Source of the DNA: Gp6-AA40 sp964505975
GTDB taxonomy: Bacteria; Acidobacteriota; Vicinamibacteria; Vicinamibacterales; UBA2999
Reading direction: 5' to 3'
Length of the DNA stretch: 16,213 bases
NCBI GenBank assembly: GCA_964505975.1
Contig: CAZDLW010000114.1
Location: 1-16,213, forward strand
Under the pieces are notes generated by a model. It was not told the DNA's origin and ran no database searches. It saw only the letters and a program-made list of their open reading frames with translations. This document shows positions 1 through 6,772 of the stretch, piece by piece. Position 1 is the stretch's first letter. The number at the start of each line of letters is the position of its first letter. Both the position numbers and the translations under genes were made by a program.

Positions 1-907
1 CGTCCCGCGCGCCGGCGGTGGCGCCGCTGTCGAGCAGCAGGCGCACCATTTCGCCGTCTGGATCGGTCACCGCGGCGGCCATCAGTGGCGTCAGGCCCTG
101 GTCTCCGGCCAGGTTCGGATCGGCGCCGCGCTCGAGCAGCACGCGGACGGCCTCTATGTCGCCGGTCAGCGCGACGCGGGACACCACGGGCAGCGCCAGC
201 GTCAACTGACTGACCCGTTCGTTCGCGTCGGCGCCCGCATCCAGCAGCGTCCGTACGAGATCCGTGTCCGAGGCGGCCGGCTGGGGCCTCCAGGAGAAGA
301 CCGCGGTGAGGAGCCACGTGGTGAACGGCGGAGGCGCCCACTCCGCGAACTGCTGAGGCGTCGCGTCGGCGCGGTCCAGGAGGCCCCGCATCGCCGGCTC
401 GTTCGTCGTGAGCATGACACGTGGCAGCGTCATCGGCCAGGGTGCCTGGACGGTCCCCGAACGCGGGTCGCTTCCGGCAGCCGCCAGCATCCGCATCACC
501 TCGATCCGGCCGCGCAGCGCGGCCGACATCATCGCGGTCATGCCGCGCGCGCTGGCCGCGTTCACCCTGGCGCCACGATCGAGCAGCAGCTGCACCGTCG
601 ACGGATCGTGTGTCGCCCACATCAGCGCGGTGGCGCCGGCCCGGTCGGCTGCCGTCACGTCGGCGCCCCCGTCGAGGAGCAGGCGCACGAGATCGGCGGA
701 CGCAAAGGCGGCCGCATGCATGAGCGCGGTGGCGCCCGCCTCGTCCACCGCATCCGGACTGGCGCCGTCCCGAAGCAGACGTTCCACGGCGGCTCCGTCG
801 CCTTCACGAATGCCGGCCAGCAACGCACGGTCGGATGGTCGCTCCTGCCCATGCGTCAGGACCCCGACGCCGAGTATGAGGCCGATCACGATCTTCCTGA
901 TGTCCAT
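1..907 (-). CDS. Secreted ankyrin-repeat protein, C-terminus beyond the window
   Basis: Read on the minus strand from the ATG at 907, the frame stays open for 302 codons to the left edge, so the gene is partial. Residues 1-20 form a hydrophobic signal peptide (IVIGLILGVGVL core), so export is likely. Ankyrin repeats follow at about 27-150 and 215-302; typical pieces are ALMHAAAFASADLVRLLLDG, VRVLLERGADPN and LTPLMAAAV. Residues 150-215 are a non-repeat insert rich in W and P. The start is supported by a GGAGGGAG Shine-Dalgarno sequence five to six bases upstream. Ankyrin repeats bind protein partners; the partner here is unknown. The gene is divergent from the regulator at 1048, and no clear promoter of its own was seen. 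The missing C-terminus may hold another domain. Confidence 0.9.
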   Translation of the reverse strand, partial: MDIRKIVIGLILGVGVLTHGQERPSDRALLAGIREGDGAAVERLLRDGASPDAVDEAGATALMHAAAFASADLVRLLLDGGADVTAADRAGATALMWATHDPSTVQLLLDRGARVNAASARGMTAMMSAALRGRIEVMRMLAAAGSDPRSGTVQAPWPMTLPRVMLTTNEPAMRGLLDRADATPQQFAEWAPPPFTTWLLTAVFSWRPQPAASDTDLVRTLLDAGADANERVSQLTLALPVVSRVALTGDIEAVRVLLERGADPNLAGDQGLTPLMAAAVTDPDGEMVRLLLDSGATAGARD

Positions 908-974
908 GGCTCCCTCCTTGGCCCGAGCCTGCCTTCGCCGGCATGGCCGTGGAAGTAGCTACCGGTAACATCGG

Positions 975-995
975 CGTACGAACCGGGCACGTACG
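975..995. promoter_or_regulatory. Paired CGTACG palindromes upstream of the propeller regulator
   Basis: CGTACG occurs at 975-980 and again at 990-995, 15 bases apart. Each copy is a perfect palindrome followed by a CCGG-containing stretch. The pair lies just upstream of where the -35 of the promoter at 1019 would fall, in the 140-base divergent intergenic region. An operator, possibly autoregulatory, is an inference from position and symmetry only. Confidence 0.25.
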
Positions 996-1018
996 CCCGG
1001 TCCGTGCGCGATGCAACG

Positions 1019-1024
1019 TATAAT
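1019..1024 (+). promoter_or_regulatory. -10 box TATAAT for the regulator at 1048
   Basis: A perfect TATAAT followed by CCCGCC lies 23 bases before the ATG at 1048. No good -35 is visible at 17 bases. The same box followed by C and a CCG-type sequence occurs ahead of other intact genes in this window, which supports it. The 5' leader would be short. Confidence 0.5.
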
Positions 1025-1047
1025 CCCGCCAATTTCTGCCCAGACGT

Positions 1048-3198
1048 ATGACCCCCTCCTCGACGCAGGTCCTCGAGCAGTTGGAGCGGATGCTTCAGAG
1101 CAGCGTCTTCCGCGGCGCGGCGCGGTCGAGCACGTTGCTTCGCTTCCTGGTGGAGCAGACGCTCGCCGGGCATGCCGATCGCCTGAAGGACTACACGCTC
1201 GGCGCAGAAGCGCTGGGACGGGGTGATGCGTTCGACCCGAGGACCGATCCGATCGCGCGGGTCGAAGCCTCGCGGCTCCGCTCACGGCTCGAGCTCTACT
1301 ACGCGACCGAAGGGGCATCGGATCCCGTGGTCATTACCCTTCGGAAGGGCGGATACGTTCCGGTCTTCGACGCTCGTACCGCCGATCCCGCACCGATCCC
1401 CCCGGAGCCACCTCGCGGCCGCACCTGGCCGGCGGGAGCCGTCTTCGCCGTGATCACCATGGCCGTCATCACGATGGTGGCAGTGCTCCTGCTGATCGTC
1501 CGGCCGGTCACGGATCGGCCAGGGGAGGAGACGCGATTCTTCGAGATCACCACCCCGCCCACCACCGACCCGGTCTCGCTGGCGCTCTCGCCGGATGGGC
1601 GGACGCTGGTGGCCGTGGTGAGCGGCGGAGGTACGCCCCGCTTGTGGCTGCGACCCGTGAGGCCCTCCTCACTGGCGATGGACGGCGCGGCGTTTGCGCC
1701 ATTGCCAGGCACGGAGCATGCCTCCCTGCCGTTCTGGTCCCCTGATAGCCGCTCGGTGGGTTTTTTCGCCGACAGCTGGCTAAAGACGATCGACCTCGAC
1801 AGCGGTCTCGTCAGGAGTTTGGTCAAGGCTGAAGTGCCCGCCGGCGCAACCTGGAATCGCGACGGGACGATCCTCTACGCGCGCGTTCCGGACAGTCCAC
1901 TCTTTCGGGTGCCTGCCGTCCCCGGCGGGACGCCACAGCCGGTCACGATGCTGGCGGCTGGACACACCGGGCATCGCGCGCCGCGTTTCCTGCCCGACGG
2001 CCGTCACTTCCTCTATTTCGTGTTCGGCAGTACCGCCGTCCGGGGAGTCTACGTCGGCACTCTCGACGACGGCGGCGCCATGCAGCGCCTGGTGGCGGAC
2101 GCCGACACGCCGGCAGTGTACGCCGCCGGCCACCTGTTCTACCTGCGGCAGGGTGCGCTCTTCGCGCACGGCTTCGACCCGGTCCGGTTGACCATGACGG
2201 GACATCCGCGGGGCATCGCGGCGCAGGCGGCCTCCCATCGACAGTCCGGCGTGGCGGCACTGTCTGTGTCAGACGAGGGCGCGATTTTCTATCGCACCGG
2301 ACCGTCGGGCGGACAGCGGCAGCTCGTGTGGAAGGATCGGTCGGGCGCAGAGCTCGCACGTGTCGGTCAGCCGGAGAGCCGCGGGCCGTTCTACGCCTCG
2401 ATCTCGCCAGACCGTCGCCGCCTGGCCGTGCAGCGAACCGATGATGGAAACACCGATATCTACTTCCTCGATCTGCAGGGGCACGACGTGCGAGAAGTCC
2501 GCTTCACGGACGAGCCGCAGGCGGACATCGCACCGCACTTCTGGGCTGGCCGACTCGTGTACAGCTCACAGGACAACGGCGTTTTCAGTCTGCACGTGCG
2601 GCCGCTCACGGGTGGCCCGAGCGAAGTGCTGCTGAAGACGGGGCAGGTGATGCAGGCGACCGCCGTGTCGCGGGATGGCCGGTTCCTCCTCTACCGCAGT
2701 CTCGATCCGGACATGGACTGGGACATCTGGGCGCTCCCGCTCGACGGAGAGTCCCAGGAGTTCCAGGTCGTGCGAACGAGGCACGAAGAGCGCGACGCAC
2801 AGTTCTCGCCCGATGGCCGGTGGATCGCGTACCAATCCGATGCCCACGGCGGCCGCTTCGAGATTTACGTGCAGCCGTTCCCTGGTCCCGGCGAAGCTCG
2901 GCGCATCTCTGCGAACGGCGGCGTGCAGGCGCGGTGGAGGGAGGACGGCAGCGAACTGTTCTACATCACCCTCGACGGTCAGCTCGTCGCCGTCCCCATC
3001 ACGTGGTCGTCGGACGGGCAGGTGCTCGAGGCTGGCGTGGAAGAGCCGCTCTTCCCCGCACTCGTCGGCGCCGTGCAGGACGTGGGGCTTCCGCACTTCA
3101 TCGTGTTGGACGGCCAGCGGTTCCTCCTGGACACCGTCGTGGAAGAGCCCGCCGCGCCGATCACGGTCATCCTGGACTGGACGCCGGCGGCCCGGTAG
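1048..3198 (+). CDS. Membrane-anchored one-component regulator: winged-helix-like domain, TM helix, PD40/TolB beta-propeller
   Basis: The protein is 716 aa. Residues 25-108 match a domain common in acidobacterial signalling proteins (LLRFLVEQTLAG, FDPRTDPIARVEASRLRSRL, KGGYVPVF). Its helical core and C-terminal hairpin resemble an OmpR/CadC-type winged helix, so DNA binding is inferred. One strong TM helix spans about 129-152. Residues 165-716 form PD40/TolB-like propeller blades (LALSPDGRTLVAV, FSPDGRWIAYQSD, WREDGSELFYITLDG), predicted to face the periplasm. The C-terminal part aligns with the propeller of the kinase at 12663-15260. I infer that the propeller senses an envelope ligand or strain and acts on the DNA-binding domain through the membrane. 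The ATG at 1048 has no clear Shine-Dalgarno. The gene stands alone, divergent from the ankyrin gene. Confidence 0.88.
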   Translation: MTPSSTQVLEQLERMLQSSVFRGAARSSTLLRFLVEQTLAGHADRLKDYTLGAEALGRGDAFDPRTDPIARVEASRLRSRLELYYATEGASDPVVITLRKGGYVPVFDARTADPAPIPPEPPRGRTWPAGAVFAVITMAVITMVAVLLLIVRPVTDRPGEETRFFEITTPPTTDPVSLALSPDGRTLVAVVSGGGTPRLWLRPVRPSSLAMDGAAFAPLPGTEHASLPFWSPDSRSVGFFADSWLKTIDLDSGLVRSLVKAEVPAGATWNRDGTILYARVPDSPLFRVPAVPGGTPQPVTMLAAGHTGHRAPRFLPDGRHFLYFVFGSTAVRGVYVGTLDDGGAMQRLVADADTPAVYAAGHLFYLRQGALFAHGFDPVRLTMTGHPRGIAAQAASHRQSGVAALSVSDEGAIFYRTGPSGGQRQLVWKDRSGAELARVGQPESRGPFYASISPDRRRLAVQRTDDGNTDIYFLDLQGHDVREVRFTDEPQADIAPHFWAGRLVYSSQDNGVFSLHVRPLTGGPSEVLLKTGQVMQATAVSRDGRFLLYRSLDPDMDWDIWALPLDGESQEFQVVRTRHEERDAQFSPDGRWIAYQSDAHGGRFEIYVQPFPGPGEARRISANGGVQARWREDGSELFYITLDGQLVAVPITWSSDGQVLEAGVEEPLFPALVGAVQDVGLPHFIVLDGQRFLLDTVVEEPAAPITVILDWTPAAR

Positions 3199-3221
3199 CA
3201 CTCGTGCCGGCGAATACGGGC

Positions 3222-3227
3222 TATAAT
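3222..3227 (+). promoter_or_regulatory. -10 box TATAAT for the Fic gene
   Basis: TATAAT followed by CGCCGC lies 20 bases before the ATG at 3248, in the 49-base gap after the propeller regulator. A weak AGGA (3234-3237) could be the ribosome site. The Fic gene therefore probably has its own promoter and is not simply co-transcribed with the regulator. Confidence 0.45.
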
Positions 3228-3247
3228 CGCCGCAGGACACGCGGTGA

Positions 3248-4353
3248 ATGGCCACCTACATCCATGAGGTCTCCGACTGGCCCAAGTTCCGTTGGGACGA
3301 GGGGCGCCTGGCGACCCCTTTGGCTGCAGCCAGGCACCTGCAGGCCGCCTGGTCGGCCAGATGGAGGCGCTGGGCTTCAAGGTCCGAGAGGAAGCGGTTC
3401 TCCGCACGCTCACCGAGGACGTGGTGAAAAGCAGCGAAATCGAAGGCGAGAAGCTCGACGTCGATCAGGTTCGCTCGTCGGTCGCGCGGCGGCTCGGAAT
3501 CGACATCGGCGGGTTGCAGCCTGCGGACCGTCACGTCGAAGGCGTTGTGGAGATGATGCTGGACGCGACCCAGTACTACGACCAGCCACTGACGGCGGAG
3601 CGGCTCTTCGGTTGGCATGCGTCGCTGTTCCCCACCGGGCGAAGCGGCATGCATCGAATCACGATCGGCGGGTGGCGTGACGACCGCACAGCGCCGATGC
3701 AGGTGGTGTCCGGTCCTGTGGGTCGCGAGCGCGTGCACTTCGAGGCACCTGCGACGGAGCGACTCGAGGGAGAGAGGCAGCGGTTCCTCGAAGGGTTCAA
3801 CGGCGACACGACGATCGAACCGGTGCTGAAGGCCGCGCTCGCGCATCTGTGGTTCGTGACGATCCACCCGTTCGACGATGGCAATGGGCGGATTGCCCGC
3901 GCGATCGCGGACATGTCGCTGGCCAGGTCGGAAGGGAGCTCGCAGCGGTTCTACAGCATGTCGGCGCAGATCCGCGAGGAGCGCGGCGGGTACTACCGCG
4001 TCCTCGAACAGACGCAGCAAGGGACGATGGACGTCACGGCCTGGATGGAGTGGTTCCTCGGTTGCCTCACGCGTGCAATTGAGGGTGCCCAAGCTGGGCT
4101 CTCAGGCGTCATCGAGAAGGCGAGGTACTGGGAGACGCTCCGCGATGTGCCGCTGACCGAGCGTCAGCGGCTGGTGATCAAAAGGATGCTCGAAGGCTTC
4201 GAAGGGAAGCTGACGACGTCGAAGTGGGCGACGCTGACGAAGAGCTCGAACGACACCGCGCTGCGAGACATCCAGCAGCTGGTGGAGCGTGGGATTCTGG
4301 TGCGCAACCAGGCCGGCGGCCGGAGCACCAGCTACTCACTCGCGGGCTTGTGA
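3248..4353 (+). pseudogene. Fic family protein (DUF4172-Fic-winged helix) with one 5' frameshift
   Basis: Fic enzymes transfer AMP from ATP to target proteins. The frame from the ATG at 3248 encodes the DUF4172-type N-terminus (YIHEVSDWPKFRWDEGRL), then loses frame at 3343-3344, where CAGGCCGCC should read CAGGGCCGCC. Unrepaired, translation stops at the TGA at 3425-3427 after 59 codons. Adding one G gives a 368-aa protein of normal family length. The other frame is open from about 3292 to the stop at 4353. It contains the inhibitory-helix motif SSEIEG (3430-3447, the (S/T)xxxE(G/N) pattern of autoinhibited Fic proteins), the catalytic HPFDDGNGRIAR (3865-3900) and a C-terminal winged-helix region (about 4156-4350). 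All catalytic residues remain, so this is either a very recent lesion or a sequencing error. A TTG restart at 3292 would lack DUF4172. Confidence 0.85.
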
Positions 4354-4378
4354 GCACTCGTCCGGGCGGCGTTCCCAG

Positions 4379-4728
4379 TCACAGCCTCTCTGGCCAGGCC
4401 GCGCGCCCGTCGCGGCCACCCGGCGCTGCCCGGCCCGAAGTGCCGCTCTTTCTGTAGTCCCGCCCGAGATCGACCGACCATCTCTCCGCCTTGACGAGGT
4501 CCGGGTGGACCGCTGCCCCGAGCGCCGAGGCCTGGTGAATGTCCGGCCCTTCGAGGGCGAATAGCGCACTCGCCGCGTGAAAGACGGCGTAGTAGGTGTG
4601 TTCTATGTTGCTGTCGGGGCGGGCCTCGCCGCGGCCTCAGAGCCGTACAACACGACGCCATGCAGCCGCCGGCCGTGGGCCTCGAGCAACCACCGCCTGA
4701 TCTTGCTCAAGAGCGTCTGGCGGTCCAT
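4379..4728 (-). pseudogene. Collapsed MNT-HEPN (nucleotidyltransferase-HEPN toxin-antitoxin) remnant
   Basis: From the ATG at 4728, behind a strong AGGAGG six bases upstream, the minus strand reads MDRQTLLSKIRRWLLEAHG and then GVVLYGSEA, the start of a minimal nucleotidyltransferase with its GS motif; this frame stops at 4603-4605. One frame over, the sequence continues PDSNIE (the usual PDSDID metal-binding motif) and passes straight into HEPN-like sequence: YYAVFHAASALFALEG, then AVHPDLVKAERWSVDLGRDY, ending at the TGA at 4379-4381. The rest of the transferase and the start of the HEPN protein are missing. The relic is therefore an internal deletion plus a frameshift across a former two-gene module. 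In intact pairs the HEPN protein is an RNase toxin and MNT the neutralising AMP-transferase. No functional product is expected, although the 41-aa leader could be translated. Confidence 0.7.
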
Positions 4729-4799
4729 GCCTGACCTCCTCCCGTCAACGACGTGCCGGTACACCGGCCATCCGCAACACTGCCGGTATGGTCGTGGTG

Positions 4800-5105
4800 T
4801 TGGCGATGGAGCTTCCCGACGTCCTCGGCGAGGAACCGCACCGCCTATCGGCGCGACAGGCGGAAGGACCAGCTGCTGCAGGAGAACGGATATCTGGTGT
4901 TGAGGTCGCTCAAGTGCTGCGCGCCGTGCAGCTCCACCGCCAGGCGAGCGTCGTCGCACAGGAGATCCGCTTCCAGCCCTCCCGTGCCGTCGAACGCGAT
5001 GGGCGAAGAGGCATTCAGCCGGAAGCGGCCTCTCGTTTCACGAAGGACGTTCTTCCCGCCGCCGTGATGAACGCCTCGTCCGGGATGACATCACCGTCGC
5101 ACCGC
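4800..5105 (-). pseudogene. DUF559-type endonuclease-fold relic with an internal inversion and a frameshift
   Basis: On the minus strand, GDVIPDEAFITAA (about 5100-5060) and, one frame over, RGRFRLNASSPIAFDG and LEADLLCDDARLAVEL match the DUF559 family (Vsr-like PD-(D/E)XK fold). The next expected block, AYRRDRRKDQLLQENGYLVL, is not on this strand. It is encoded on the plus strand at about 4841-4903. The minus strand then resumes with RFLAEDVGKL (about 4840-4810). In the current orientation the minus frame hits a TAG inside the flipped segment. Beyond GKL nothing recognisable remains before the MNT-HEPN relic. The gene is dead through the inversion, the frameshift near 5056-5062 and loss of its C-terminus. 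Family assignment is from memory of the conserved blocks. Confidence 0.65.
4837..4904 (+). other. 68-bp in-place inverted segment within the DUF559 relic
   Basis: Flipping exactly 4837-4904 joins both sides in frame on the minus strand: HGAQHLSD, then RTAYRRDRRKDQLLQ and ENGYLVL, then RFLAEDV. Both junctions become continuous without adding or removing a base. Outer bases at the two ends share only a few nucleotides (AC followed by C when compared in inverted orientation), so this looks like a microhomology or template-switch event, not a site-specific recombinase. A misassembly is the main alternative. Confidence 0.6.
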
Positions 5106-5116
5106 CGTGGTGGGAA

Positions 5117-5148
5117 GCCCGAACGGGCGCTAATACTTCCTATCCTCT
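5117..5148 (+). repeat. Partial copy (C) of the dispersed GGGCGCYAAT repeat
   Basis: The sequence CGAACGGGCGCTAAT followed by ACTTCCTATCCTC matches the right-hand end of copy A at about 8749-8779 with only a few differences. It lies at the 5' side of the DUF559 relic. Only the tail of the element is present. Confidence 0.55.
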
Positions 5149-5200
5149 CACGCCGGTTCCGTGGGAGCCGCCCGTCGCCCGGTTCGCCTGCGACATCCAC

Positions 5201-5740
5201 GTGGAGGGTGAGGAGTGGCCGTACGATCCGCGCACAATCCTGCGCCGCCAGACGATAGACGGCATGAACGCGTTCGCCGCCGGTTCGCCCCGTTTGCCGC
5301 CGGGCCGCCTGACGCGATGGAACCTCCCATCCGGCGAGGCCTTCTCTCCCCTCTGGCGGCCGACCGACCAGACGCTCGCCTTCGCGACCGCGATCGGCTT
5401 GGACACGGGGGAATTGGGACCCGCCCTGGGATGGCTGGCCAGCCCTGACACACCGCCCGAACTGTTGCTGGACCGCCCGGGCGACGGCGATTGGGAGTTT
5501 CCCGGATCGTGGTCTCCCGACGGGCCGACCGAGGTTCTTCCTGCCGGTCCGTGTGCTGTCTCGTCTCTTCCGCCGGCTCTTCTTGACCGCGTTATACGAC
5601 GCGTTCGAGGACGGCCACCTCCGGTTCACGGCCTCGCTCCAAGCGCTGTCGGATCCGCACGGCTTTGCCACGTAGTCCAGCAGCGCGGCGATGAGCAGTG
5701 CGCCACAGCCCAACGTCTGGACGCCTCGCCGCCAGACTAA
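5201..5740 (+). CDS. Unrecognised ORF, probably a truncated hypothetical protein
   Basis: The frame is open with no stop upstream to beyond 5063 and reads DDITVAPPWWEARTGANTSY before the first possible start, GTG at 5201. It continues with EGEEWPYDPRTILRRQT, FATAIGLDTGELGPALGWL and LLLDRPGDGDWEFPGSW. Third codon positions are GC-rich and the composition (acidic, Trp-rich) looks like real protein rather than a shadow. I do not recognise the family. From about 5526 the frame overlaps an IS91-type transposase scrap in another frame, so the last 70 residues are probably not native and the original gene was cut there. Its 5' end is also uncertain because the open frame enters the DUF559 relic. It is flanked on both sides by decayed genes, so it is more likely a fragment than a working gene. 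Confidence 0.35.
   Translation: MEGEEWPYDPRTILRRQTIDGMNAFAAGSPRLPPGRLTRWNLPSGEAFSPLWRPTDQTLAFATAIGLDTGELGPALGWLASPDTPPELLLDRPGDGDWEFPGSWSPDGPTEVLPAGPCAVSSLPPALLDRVIRRVRGRPPPVHGLAPSAVGSARLCHVVQQRGDEQCATAQRLDASPPD
5526..5675 (+). pseudogene. IS91-family transposase fragment
   Basis: One plus-strand frame reads FFLPVRVLSRLFRRLF, then ALYDAFEDGHLRF and ALSDPHGFAT, before a TAG at 5673-5675. This matches the middle of IS91-type (Y2 rolling-circle) transposases, from the block usually preceded by the GG(A/G)L region. At the stop the sequence ACGTAGTCCAG would read on as TYVQ with one extra C, so a frameshift ended it. The catalytic His and Tyr regions are both absent. No IS ends were identified, so the fragment marks a past insertion, not a mobile element. 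Confidence 0.6.
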
Positions 5741-5769
5741 GAACGCTCTGCGTTATCCGACGCTGCCCC

Positions 5770-5872
5770 CCCTGGCACGCCTATGCCCTGGCCAACCGGT
5801 GCCGCAAGGCCGGCAAGACGGCACCAGCCATCGACCTGCTCATCGCGTCATGCGCGCGGTATCACGGTTGCA
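5770..5872 (+). pseudogene. VapC/PIN-domain toxin C-terminal fragment
   Basis: The plus-strand frame reads ALANRCRKAGKTAPAIDLLI followed by ASCARYHG. This is the characteristic C-terminal block of PIN toxins, in which the Asp of PAIDLLIA is one of the acidic metal-binding residues of the RNase site. Nothing recognisable of the first two thirds of the domain precedes it, and after YHG the usual final strand is missing. No antitoxin is visible. The fragment is about 35 residues of a family that is normally about 130. It is the last relic of the 4354-5880 graveyard. Confidence 0.55.
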
Positions 5873-5936
5873 CCGGGGCCGGAGCGACAGGGCGCCAGTC
5901 CCGTACGTCGCCGCGCCTCACGCGCAATGTATTGTC

Positions 5937-6581
5937 TCAGTCTCTCACCTGGATGTTCCCGTGCAACAGGGGGCTCGTGAACACATCATCAGGCAGCCAG
6001 AAACCGGACTCGCAGAAGTCGCGAGCGGTCTGGAATCCCGCGGTACCTTCGAAGAACATAATCGAGCTGCGATCGGGCTGGGACGCGGCGGATCCTTCGC
6101 CATAATCGACGACGCGGAACCAGCTGTCGCGGCCGGCTTGGTGGATTTCCCCCATCCAGTTTGGATGCTCGCTGTCGTTCTTGGTGATCACGCCGCCGAC
6201 CCAGGCGCGGCGGGTCGCCGGATCGGTGATGAAGCATGTCACACGTCCGTGGAACTCGACCGCAAGGCCTCCCACCGCTGAGGAGAAGTGGAACCTGCCG
6301 TCCGCGTCGCCCGAGAGATTCCGCTGCAGTGCAGTGAACGCGAACTGGAAGCGTGCCACCTCGCCAAAAAGCACGCGCTCGAAATGGCCGCCACCACTGG
6401 CTCTGGCGGTGACTCCCCCCTCCCCGCTGTGCATGGTCGCCTGGCGGGCCAGGTCGGCCGAGTGTGGCACCGGGTCCGGGCCGATCGGCTGCTTCGGGGC
6501 GTCGCAGCCGCTGAGGAGGAGAATCCCCGCTCCGGCCAGGAGACCGGCATTGAGCATCAATCGCCGAGTGCGCCCTCTCAT
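5937..6581 (-). CDS. Lipoprotein of unknown function
   Basis: The protein is 214 aa, starting at the ATG at 6581 behind GGAGGG four to six bases upstream; the longer open frame to 6704 has no such site. Residues 1-25 form a signal peptide (NAGLLAGAGILLLSG) ending in a lipobox with Cys26 as the probable lipidated residue. The mature part looks like a secreted beta-strand protein: GHFERVLFGEVARFQFAF, RFHFSSAVGGLAVEFHGRV, TCFI, AWVGGVITK, WFRVVDYGEG. The AWVGGVI and FRVVDYGEG blocks recur in a family of short exported proteins of unknown role that I recall from soil bacteria; no enzyme motif is visible. It is divergent from the HTH-TolB-TPR regulator, with about 190 bases between the starts, so common control is possible but unproven. 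Confidence 0.8.
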   Translation of the reverse strand: MRGRTRRLMLNAGLLAGAGILLLSGCDAPKQPIGPDPVPHSADLARQATMHSGEGGVTARASGGGHFERVLFGEVARFQFAFTALQRNLSGDADGRFHFSSAVGGLAVEFHGRVTCFITDPATRRAWVGGVITKNDSEHPNWMGEIHQAGRDSWFRVVDYGEGSAASQPDRSSIMFFEGTAGFQTARDFCESGFWLPDDVFTSPLLHGNIQVRD

Positions 6582-6711
6582 TGATCCCTCCTTGATGACG
6601 AGCACCGGCAGAGTGTTCGCCGAGACCAAGATGGGTTTGGCGCTGGAACATCGCAAGCGACAAAGCGCGACAGAGCGCGCCACCGGAGCCCCCGCCGCAG
6701 GCAACCGTTGA

Positions 6712-6740
6712 TTGTCGTCGTGGCGAGACCCGTGGATAAT
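6712..6740 (+). promoter_or_regulatory. Candidate promoter for the HTH-TolB-TPR regulator
   Basis: TTGTCG (6712-6717) and GATAAT (6735-6740) are separated by 17 bases. The -10 ends 32 bases before the ATG at 6773. It is the only one of the window's -10-like boxes with a passable -35 at standard spacing. Confidence 0.4.
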
Positions 6741-6772
6741 AGAGATTCGCAGGCCCGAGTGGCTGGGTGCTC

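Noticed and set aside
408..968. Plus-strand frames over the left 900 bases
   Set aside because: They are antisense to an ankyrin-repeat protein with signal peptide and strong ribosome site on the minus strand.
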